Source of the DNA: Prevotella sp. UBA2444
Lineage (GTDB): Bacteria; Bacteroidota; Bacteroidia; Bacteroidales; Bacteroidaceae
Direction of reading: 5' to 3'
DNA: 64,000 bases
NCBI GenBank assembly: GCA_002342665.1
Contig: DDQK01000037.1
Span: 37,225-101,224 of the forward strand
The position numbers and the translations under genes were made by a program. The notes beneath the pieces are model-generated. The model did no database searches. It was not told the origin of the DNA and saw only the letters and a list, made by a program, of their open reading frames with translations. Shown here piece after piece: positions 58,000 through 64,000 of this stretch; the first letter of the stretch is position 1; each line of letters begins with the position of its first letter.

Positions 58000-58161
58000 A
58001 TGGCAAAGAAATGGTGTGTATGGGATTGTGATCTTGACGAGGTTTTCCTGAGACAATATCGCGGGAGAGGGTATGAATACCAGGAGGCAAGAAGCCTTGC
58101 TGTCGCTGCTCGTAAGAAATATGGAGGTAAGTATGAACCTCGTGTAGAACCAGAAGAATAG
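58000..58161 (+). CDS. 53-residue element protein
   Basis: Begins MAKKWCVWDCDLDEVFLRQY and ends EPRVEPEE. Composition and tight spacing (21 bp from the previous stop) support a real gene. No family recognised. Confidence 0.5.
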   Translation: MAKKWCVWDCDLDEVFLRQYRGRGYEYQEARSLAVAARKKYGGKYEPRVEPEE

Positions 58162-58208
58162 AAGGTAACGGGAGCCTAACCAACTCCCCACTAAACAAAA
58201 TACAAATT

Positions 58209-58331
58209 ATGGAACATCTGACTAATTTCGAGTTAATCCTTGTTGGCGCATCTATCGCCACCTTCTGTTTCGGATTCAATGCCTTCGTAAAGAATATCTT
58301 TCTGAGGAACTTTAACACTCACAAGTCATGA
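58209..58331 (+). CDS. 40-residue membrane protein
   Basis: MEHLTNFELILVGASIATFC starts a single membrane helix. ATGA overlap of 4 bp with the next gene. Function unknown. Confidence 0.5.
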   Translation: MEHLTNFELILVGASIATFCFGFNAFVKNIFLRNFNTHKS

Positions 58332-58624
58332 TAACCAATTACGGACAAGAACGTGCAGTCGGCGAGGTCTGGATTGACACCATAGACGGGGCCAAAGTTA
58401 TCACCGTTGCCGGTACTGGCTGCAAGGACTGTGCTTTCGCCACCTTCGCCGGTGGTGCCTGCCCTGGTGCCGTCTATGACCGTCACCCATGCTGTGCCTC
58501 TGACCGCTCAGACGGGCGTGAGGTCTATTTCAAGTTGATAGCCTATGTGCCGGAAGCCAAAGCCAAGCCTCTGAGGAAGGCAACCTTCGGCTCAGTGCTA
58601 TACAAAGGAACTGTGACTATATGA
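58328..58624 (+). CDS. Cys-rich small protein
   Basis: 98 residues with C-x2-C (GCKDCAF), then single Cys and a CC pair (DRHPCCASDRSDGREVYFK). The pattern GxxCxxCAF ... C ... CC ... R-DG-xVxFK is found in small phage and element proteins and may bind zinc. It overlaps the next gene by 4 bp. Confidence 0.6.
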   Translation: MITNYGQERAVGEVWIDTIDGAKVITVAGTGCKDCAFATFAGGACPGAVYDRHPCCASDRSDGREVYFKLIAYVPEAKAKPLRKATFGSVLYKGTVTI

Positions 58625-59007
58625 CAGTACTACCTGAATTTAGGCTGATTGTTGCCGGAGGGCGTGATTTCTTCAATTACAACCTTCTGCGTGAGAAATG
58701 CGACAGGCTGTTATGTCAGAAGCATCTTACACACAAGATTATTATAGTTAGTGGAGCGGCCAGAGGGGTAGACCGCCTCGGTGAACGCTATGCCTCGGAA
58801 CGTGGTTACCAAGTTGAACGGTTCCCTGCTGACTGGCAGCATAAAGGCAAGGCTGCAGGCTTTATCAGAAATCGCCAGATGGCAGATGTAGCCGATGCCT
58901 TGATTGCTTTCTGGGACGGCAGTTCGAGAGGAACGGCTAATATGATAGAATTGGCAAGAAAACGCGAGCTACAGGTAAGATTGGTGTACTATCACTATCT
59001 TGATTAA
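58621..59007 (+). CDS. YspA/DUF2493-type SLOG protein
   Basis: 128 residues. FRLIVAGGRDFFNYNLLREK, IIIVSGAARGVDRLGERYAS, GFIRNRQMADVADALIAFWD and GTANMIELARKREL are the successive motifs of the DUF2493 group of the SLOG superfamily. Known SLOG proteins bind nucleotide-derived ligands. Here a nucleotide-sensing or processing role in the element is possible. Confidence 0.85.
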   Translation: MTVLPEFRLIVAGGRDFFNYNLLREKCDRLLCQKHLTHKIIIVSGAARGVDRLGERYASERGYQVERFPADWQHKGKAAGFIRNRQMADVADALIAFWDGSSRGTANMIELARKRELQVRLVYYHYLD

Positions 59008-59021
59008 CCATTATTTTTTGT

Positions 59022-59067
59022 GTACTGGACATATTTTGCTAATTTTGTCCAGTACGTATATTTTTTG
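59022..59067 (+). terminator. Terminator after the SLOG gene
   Basis: Stem GTACTGGACA/TGTCCAGTAC (59022-59031 with 59046-59055), then a T-rich tail. Confidence 0.65.
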
Positions 59068-59074
59068 TAAACCA

Positions 59075-59095
59075 CCCAAATAGTTATTATTTGGG
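59075..59095. repeat. 21-bp inverted-repeat site, second copy
   Basis: CCCAAATA-GTTAT-TATTTGGG. The copy at 55525-55545 has the reverse-complement loop (ATAAC). The bases before both copies (AACCA) are the same. Confidence 0.6.
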
Positions 59096-59179
59096 GTGAT
59101 GCTTTTTGCCTGTCTTCCCTGACTTTCAGGGAATTATTTTTTACGTTTTGTCTTGATTAAGCCGATTTAAGACTTTGCA

Positions 59180-59203
59180 AGTCGTAAATGTGTTAAATCA
59201 AGA
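59180..59203 (+). repeat. 24-bp direct repeat, left copy
   Basis: An exact 24-bp repeat, beginning AGTCGTAAATGTGTT, recurs at 62334-62357. It brackets the excisionase-like gene, the structured region and mobV. Confidence 0.8.
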
Positions 59204-59282
59204 GATTGTCAATCTGAAATTTGGCAGTCCGTAACATATTATCTTATTTTGCAGTGAGTTTAACACAATAATATATAGATAT

Positions 59283-59531
59283 ATGTTGACACCCATAGAG
59301 ATTGACCAGATTGCTGCAGCAACAGCACGGAAGTTGTATAAGATGTTGAAGGAAGATGACCTTCCTCCAACTGAGTATGTAACAGTTAAGGAGGCCGCAA
59401 GAATGCTTGGCGTGAGTGAAGATCATATGCGTAAACTGAAGGATCAGTTTCCACACATCAAGAATGGTGAGAAGCAGCAGGGACGTGTCCTGTTCCTTCG
59501 TGAGGGCCTAATTAAGAACTACGCAAAGTAA
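59283..59531 (+). CDS. Excisionase-like HTH protein
   Basis: 82 residues. VTVKEAARMLGVSEDHMRKL is a MerR/Xis-like winged helix. Similar small proteins act as recombination directionality factors or as regulators of mobilization genes in Bacteroidota elements. No integrase is in the window next to it. Confidence 0.65.
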   Translation: MLTPIEIDQIAAATARKLYKMLKEDDLPPTEYVTVKEAARMLGVSEDHMRKLKDQFPHIKNGEKQQGRVLFLREGLIKNYAK

Positions 59532-59597
59532 TAGAGTAAGGTATGTTTGTAAGCAACTATAATACACTCTTTTTTCACCATCATTCGCAGTGTGCTA

Positions 59598-59777
59598 ATG
59601 ATGTCTTCAAGGTGTATGCAATCAGCGGTGAATCGACTGGCGATTTTAGTGGTGATTTTAGTGGCGATTGGTACAAACATTCTGATTTCAGATTTCGTTA
59701 CACGGAATCATCATTCACAGTTCTCCAGATGTCATGTCGCACATGGCTTTTTGAGGTCTTCAGACTGTTGGTGGTAG
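59598..59777 (+). CDS. Possible small membrane protein
   Basis: 59 residues from ATG 59598, with the hydrophobic segment LAILVVILVAIGTNILI. No ribosome site or homologue known to me. Could be chance. Confidence 0.25.
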   Translation: MMSSRCMQSAVNRLAILVVILVAIGTNILISDFVTRNHHSQFSRCHVAHGFLRSSDCWW

Positions 59778-59882
59778 GAGATGCTGCATTGGTTTGCAGT
59801 CGTGTATCATCACAACTTACCCAACTGTCATCGTGCATAATGCTGCAAGTAAGAGACAACAACAATTTATCAACATCCTTCG

Positions 59883-60068
59883 ATGCTTGGAGTGCTCTAT
59901 TTTGCGAGTGTTTTTTTCTTGATATTACTATTCTGTCATGCAAGTTGGTTTCACCACACCAACATCTACTTGTTCCCAGTATATCACCGGCGTGTGTTAG
60001 AGTTGGTGACGAACATCATGAACGTCAATTATTTTTCGTTCATTTTTCTGGTTGCGGTAGTTTCTTAA
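59883..60068 (+). CDS. Possible small two-helix membrane protein
   Basis: 61 residues (MLGVLYFASVFFLILLFCHA ... SFIFLVAVVS), two hydrophobic segments. Unconfirmed. Confidence 0.3.
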   Translation: MLGVLYFASVFFLILLFCHASWFHHTNIYLFPVYHRRVLELVTNIMNVNYFSFIFLVAVVS

Positions 60069-60541
60069 TTTGCAAGTTATTTTTCTATACGTATTTTCAC
60101 AGCGGGGAAGTGTCGGACGGAGACCTTCGTGTAGTACTGTTGGTATCGGAGGGAAGTGTACCGACATGGAAGAAGCCTGGCATCCATTTCCTCTCAACTA
60201 TGAGTACATGCCTGTATGCCCTCGTGTGTGTAGGTCATGGTTATGGTGTAGGTGACGTCCAGCACGCAGTCAACGTCACCTGTGACGGCGAGTTCCTGGA
60301 GGCAGGCATCCAGCAACTCGCGGATGTCTGGTCGTGGTATAGAACTTCCGTACGTAAGTTCATCGGCTCACTCTGCGAGTTAGGTGCCGCGTCTATAGAG
60401 GCGATGAATAACCGTACTTGCATACGGCTGACTGACATAGAGGGTTCAGACCCTTTAGGTCATCTCACCCGTCTGTGTCTCTCACCTTCAGATTTCCTCT
60501 CTAAGCGATTCAATCTTTCAAGGTGGCCTACGGCAACACCC

Positions 60542-60760
60542 CGGCTCTGCCGAGGTTACAGAGGCCGTTTTACGGCCCACTACGGCAGCGTCCCGTGACG
60601 CTCCCTGAAGGCGCTTGCGCGACTGAATGCTGTGCATTCGGTAAGCCTAATTACCACTTTTGGCTTTCTACCGAATCCAACAAGTGGTACGACCCTTACC
60701 TTCGGGCAGCAAGCTGGGGTCGCAAATTAGGCCAAGGGAAGCCCCCTGGACCCCTGAATT
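60542..60760 (+). other. Highly structured region upstream of mobV, oriT or RNA candidate
   Basis: Stacked hairpins CGGC-TCT-GCCG (60542-60552), GGCCGT-TTT-ACGGCC (60563-60577) and GAATGC-TGT-GCATTC (60625-60639). Then pairs ATTCGGTA/TACCGAAT (60636-60643, 60669-60676) and TACCACTT/AAGTGGTA (60652-60659, 60682-60689) interleave. Also GCCTAATT/AATTAGGC (60645-60652, 60725-60732), CGACCC/GGGTCG (60690-60695, 60717-60722) and GGGGTC/GACCCC (60716-60721, 60749-60754). The relaxase gene starts about 30-40 bp later. Confidence 0.5.
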
Positions 60761-60792
60761 TCTCCTAACGTCGAACTAAAAAAACATGAACT

Positions 60793-62325
60793 ATGGCAAA
60801 GCAAATGTGTGACCTCAAAGAGGGAAAAGGAATCTCTCGCGGACAGAGTACGGAACACCTCCGTAATTACAAGGTCATGGACCCCGACACAAAAAAATAC
60901 GGCTACTACGATCCCACCAGGCAGAACCTGAACTTCGAGGTGGGTCGTGGCGGGGTGGTCATGCCAGTCCGCAAAAACTACGCAATAGATCAGCGTTTCA
61001 AAGACAACCTGCGGCGCAGAGGCATCGTTGATCCAAACGAAGTTAAGATGAAGAAAGGACTCGCACCAAACCGCAACACGATTGCTAATTTTATGCTTGG
61101 AGGCAATCGTGAAAGGATGCGTGAACTTGCCTTCGGTGATCAGCAAGTGGACTACAAAAAAGGGGCTGACAACCGAGGCATCGAACGTAAGGAAGATATA
61201 GAAAAATGGGCGGTGGATATGTATAATTTTATCGCAAAGAAATATGGTGAGGATAACATCATCGCCTTCGTTGTGCATCTGGACGAAAAGAACCCACACG
61301 TACACTGTACTGTCGTACCTGTAAACGAGAAGAATAAAATCTCTTATCATGCTGTTTTTGGACGGGATAAATCGGAACTTCGAGAACATATAAAACTTTT
61401 ACACGACGAAATGGCAGTTGTTAACCGAAAGTGGGGACTTGAACGGGGTGACCCTATCATGGAGACTGGAGCCAAACATCGCACCTCTGAGGAGTACTGG
61501 GAATGGCTCTCTGGGCAGTGCACGGAACTGGAGAACAAGAAGGAAGGACTGGAGAATGATAACACTACCCTCCAGAGACAAAACGACTTCCTCAATCATG
61601 AAATGAACAAAGCGAATATTCGTGTCAAAGGACTGGCGAGAATGGTGGAGAATCTAACGAGGAGAAAAGAGACGATAGAAGAGGAGATTTCTACGTTGAG
61701 GGAAGAGATCAAAAAAGGACAGACCACCAACGATGACATCCTGCTCAAACGTGAACGTCTCGAAGGTGAGTTGGATGACATCGAAAAGCAGTTGAAAGAC
61801 AAGTTGGAGAAACTGCGTATAGCAGAAGAGAAACTTGACCAGATAGCCTTGAAGCGTATAGAATTGGAGAGAAGCAGTGATGAGATAGAGCGTACCATTA
61901 ATCGTAAGAAGCCAGTACTGACGGATATGGTACTTCGGGACGTGAAGAACGAACTCTACGACATTGTAGGTGAACAGATGACGGCTCGTCAAAATGCGAT
62001 TGACGACTTTACGAAAACTCTTCCAGAGGAACATCGGAATAAATTTGACAATCTTATGGAAGACCTTGCGGTCAGCACAAAAGAGGCCGAATCCTTCATT
62101 AAATTCCCTAATGAGGTGGCGGCTATCGCCGGTGCGCTCTTCCTTGGCTACATTGATCAGGCTACATCATTCGCACAGGCGCATGGTGGAGGTGGTGGCC
62201 CTGGCGGTGGATGGGGGCGTGATAAGGATGATGATGATGACCGCTGGCTGCGAAAATGTTGCATAATGGCAACACGTATGATGCGTCCAGGCCCGAAACT
62301 TGCACGGAAAGGTCCAAGACGTTAA
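60793..62325 (+). CDS. MobV-family relaxase (Pre/Mob)
   Basis: 510 residues. Motif I in STEHLRNYKV and the metal-binding motif HLDEKNPHVHCTVVPVNEKN (HxDExxPHxH) identify the MobV group. A long coiled coil (about 235-400) follows, and the end is Gly/Asp-rich and basic. Known role: nicks oriT and starts mobilization by a conjugation system supplied in trans or by the same element. No partner transfer gene is in the window. Its start follows the structured region. Confidence 0.92.
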   Translation: MAKQMCDLKEGKGISRGQSTEHLRNYKVMDPDTKKYGYYDPTRQNLNFEVGRGGVVMPVRKNYAIDQRFKDNLRRRGIVDPNEVKMKKGLAPNRNTIANFMLGGNRERMRELAFGDQQVDYKKGADNRGIERKEDIEKWAVDMYNFIAKKYGEDNIIAFVVHLDEKNPHVHCTVVPVNEKNKISYHAVFGRDKSELREHIKLLHDEMAVVNRKWGLERGDPIMETGAKHRTSEEYWEWLSGQCTELENKKEGLENDNTTLQRQNDFLNHEMNKANIRVKGLARMVENLTRRKETIEEEISTLREEIKKGQTTNDDILLKRERLEGELDDIEKQLKDKLEKLRIAEEKLDQIALKRIELERSSDEIERTINRKKPVLTDMVLRDVKNELYDIVGEQMTARQNAIDDFTKTLPEEHRNKFDNLMEDLAVSTKEAESFIKFPNEVAAIAGALFLGYIDQATSFAQAHGGGGGPGGGWGRDKDDDDDRWLRKCCIMATRMMRPGPKLARKGPRR

Positions 62326-62333
62326 ATGGAATT

Positions 62334-62357
62334 AGTCGTAAATGTGTTAAATCAAGA
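62334..62357 (+). repeat. 24-bp direct repeat, right copy
   Basis: Exact copy of 59180-59203, 9 bp after the mobV stop codon. Confidence 0.8.
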
Positions 62358-62431
62358 CAAAGTTTTGGTTATTTTCATGAGTACTATATATAAAATGTAA
62401 CTTTGCAGAATGATAACAATTACAAGTGGTT

Positions 62432-62890
62432 ATGAAAGGAAACGGATGGTTTACTGGCGATGATCGGGATATGAATACCAGTGAGACCGATAGATACGAG
62501 ATTCCCAAGGAACCTTGTATATTTACGGGTGTCTTTGTTGGTCGTCGCGGGCTTCCTGTTCCACCAAACCACTGGCATTCCATGGAATGCTGTTTTAAGG
62601 CTGATGACGGGCGCAGAATCAAACTTTTTGCCCATCGCTATTACTGGTATAACCGGAATAAGAAATACGGCTGCATCGACAAGTGGGCAGAGGATGTAGT
62701 GTATTCCGCATGGAACACCGACTTTCCCATCGACTTTGCCGAAAATGTAATTGTCGGTTCAAGGTGGAGGTGTGAAGTCAGAATTACTGAAAACGGTACG
62801 ATTGCATGGCACAGGGCAGAGCCGATATCAACAGCATCACAACTGAAGAAATACAGGGAGAATCAGCTTTACGGCCCACATGAAATATAA
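62432..62890 (+). CDS. Hypothetical protein downstream of mobV
   Basis: 152 residues from ATG 62432 (MKGNGWFTGDDRDMNTSETD). Contains GLPVPPNHWHSMECCFKADD and a Trp/Tyr-rich middle. Mixed alpha/beta, no signal peptide. Function unknown. Confidence 0.5.
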   Translation: MKGNGWFTGDDRDMNTSETDRYEIPKEPCIFTGVFVGRRGLPVPPNHWHSMECCFKADDGRRIKLFAHRYYWYNRNKKYGCIDKWAEDVVYSAWNTDFPIDFAENVIVGSRWRCEVRITENGTIAWHRAEPISTASQLKKYRENQLYGPHEI

Positions 62891-62902
62891 ACGCTGACTA
62901 TT

Positions 62903-64000
62903 ATGAGACAAAATGACAACATAAACAACATAATTTCAGAGCAAATTCGTCAGCAGGCTGTTGACGCTGAGAAACAGGCCTACCTTGACGGAATAGCAGG
63001 TCACTTATCTGAGTTGAAGGTTAACGGCCTGCCGCTTGACGGTAATCATCTGCTCGGAGCAGACCTGTCATACGGTGCAGAATTATTCGGACTTCAAGAG
63101 TTCTCACCGAAGGTTCAGACGGACATCCTTCTTAGCCTGGCATATTTCCGTTCCCCGGCCTTTCGGGAAAGAGTTGATACATCGTTAGGTTATGCTCCTG
63201 GTTCATATATGAACAGACAGGATGCGGAGACATATAACCAAGTTGTCGAACGTGCCAGTGAGGCATATCGTGACATAACCTTTGAAGTGGAAAACGATAT
63301 CAGCAAGAGCCACCACATGATAACATTCGATGGAAGATCCATTGTCCGTATTCCTGACGGCAATGACCTACACGAACTCGATTCAAAATTATATAGTTCC
63401 CTGGGAGTCACGACTCATGAGATAGCCCACTATATTTATAATAGTGCAGCATCCGATTCGATTAATCCGGGCGTATACCATCAGGGGGAAGGGGAAACAC
63501 TTACGCCGTCGAAACATTATGGGAAGGATAACAGCCCATATAATCGAATTAATGAGAGTGATCCTCCCAGGGAACAAGTAGCCGACTGGTACGCAAAGAA
63601 AGATCTCGAACGAGCCAAGGACTTATACGAGGGAGGCATCCTTTCCAAAGATAAATACGACAAATACGTCCAGAGGATTGTAGGTATGTCACCGGAACAG
63701 CTTGCGGAACATGAGCATGTAGATATAAAGCTCATGCACGACAACACAGGATTTGAGCGTGCTGCAGATGTCCACGCCGCCCGCATGATTATGCTCCAGG
63801 AAGGCATATGGAATCCTTTCGGTAACGAGCCTTTGAAAAAGGAGCATATCGAGCAGTTCCGCCAGAGACACCCCGACAGCCGTATCTTTGAATACTGGAA
63901 CAGCAGGGAGGCTACGTACTTTCTCAACACCATCGCCCAGAACGGACAGGAAAAGAGTCCTTCCGTCGGGCAGAAACAGGACGTCCAGCAGATGATCCAG
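62903..64000 (+). CDS. Putative zinc metallopeptidase, partial
   Basis: 366 codons from ATG 62903, open to the window edge. VTTHEIAHYIYNSAA contains an HExxH zinc motif (H172, E173, H176), preceded by a beta-strand-like YSSLGV. A possible third ligand is among the later Glu and Asp residues, for example in LAEHEHVDIKLMH (about residues 267-279). Nothing suggests secretion. The protein could process element or host proteins, or act as a toxin-like enzyme; these are inferences. Confidence 0.5.
   Translation, partial: MRQNDNINNIISEQIRQQAVDAEKQAYLDGIAGHLSELKVNGLPLDGNHLLGADLSYGAELFGLQEFSPKVQTDILLSLAYFRSPAFRERVDTSLGYAPGSYMNRQDAETYNQVVERASEAYRDITFEVENDISKSHHMITFDGRSIVRIPDGNDLHELDSKLYSSLGVTTHEIAHYIYNSAASDSINPGVYHQGEGETLTPSKHYGKDNSPYNRINESDPPREQVADWYAKKDLERAKDLYEGGILSKDKYDKYVQRIVGMSPEQLAEHEHVDIKLMHDNTGFERAADVHAARMIMLQEGIWNPFGNEPLKKEHIEQFRQRHPDSRIFEYWNSREATYFLNTIAQNGQEKSPSVGQKQDVQQMIQ

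Larger units (their letters stand above)
59532..60541. other. 1.0-kb region of weak coding potential before mobV
   Basis: Two tiny membrane-type frames are annotated separately at low confidence. The long plus frame at 59543-60598 has poor composition for a protein of this element and I do not accept it. Between about 60070 and 60540 I see nothing certain. Confidence 0.4.

Noticed and set aside
59543..60598. 351-codon plus frame upstream of mobV
   Set aside because: Composition is irregular, no motif is seen, and it runs into the structured region. Chance openness is more likely.

Overview
The window comes from a Bacteroidota chromosome, most likely Bacteroidales and possibly Prevotellaceae. 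Evidence: many promoters of the phylum's TTTG-N19/20-TAnnTTTG type, A/T-rich spacers in place of strong Shine-Dalgarno sites, and phage genes of families known mainly from this phylum (HU-HIG, DUF4248, DUF5053, P22_AR_N antirepressor). The species is an inference.

Layout. (1) 1-2130: host genes on the minus strand (TetR regulator, FabG, RluA-type pseudouridine synthase) and an initiator-type tRNA-Met. (2) 2112-50035: a complete-looking 48-kb prophage in the 3' end of that tRNA, bounded by a perfect 20-bp direct repeat, with a tyrosine integrase at the left and a repressor region at the right. Nearly all other phage genes are on the minus strand, so transcription runs from right to left: regulators and small early genes (48.5-44.2 kb), a 994-residue primase-helicase, a repeat-rich non-coding region that could be an origin or control region (40.7-41.2 kb), prohead protease and capsid, terminase, portal, head-tail and tail genes, tape measure, baseplate and fibres, a diversity-generating retroelement (DGR), and lysis genes. 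(3) 50.04-53.6 kb: host genes again: the displaced terminator of the tRNA-Met, a lytic transglycosylase, MutS2 and tRNA-Ser(UGA). (4) 53.6-64 kb: an accessory region, probably a mobilizable or conjugative element beside tRNA-Ser, with a lone HTH antitoxin-like gene, a YefM/YoeB toxin-antitoxin pair, SSB, small unknown proteins, a SLOG-fold protein, a MobV relaxase with a highly structured upstream region, and a protein with an HExxH metalloprotease motif that runs off the window.

The clearest special system is the DGR. A reverse transcriptase (7571-8767) with the YVDD and SQ motifs of DGR enzymes lies beside a 187-bp template repeat (8811-8997). The matching 187-bp variable repeat (9953-10139) is the 3' end of a 300-residue C-type-lectin-like tail protein. 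I compared the two base by base: there are 19 differences, and every one is at an adenine of the template strand. They change 14 residues, all of them Asn in the template. A GC-rich hairpin lies 35 bp beyond the variable repeat, where DGR target-recognition hairpins are expected. The prophage therefore carries a system for mutating its own receptor-binding protein, and the variable repeat has already diverged from the template.

Other notable points: a C9 tract that breaks a small early gene (46.39 kb); a predicted small RNA with promoter and terminator (4.35-4.45 kb); 7-8-bp-period repeats in several prophage spacers; two diverged copies of a non-coding element on either side of ssb; and a nested, partly interleaved set of inverted repeats just upstream of mobV that may be oriT or a structured RNA.
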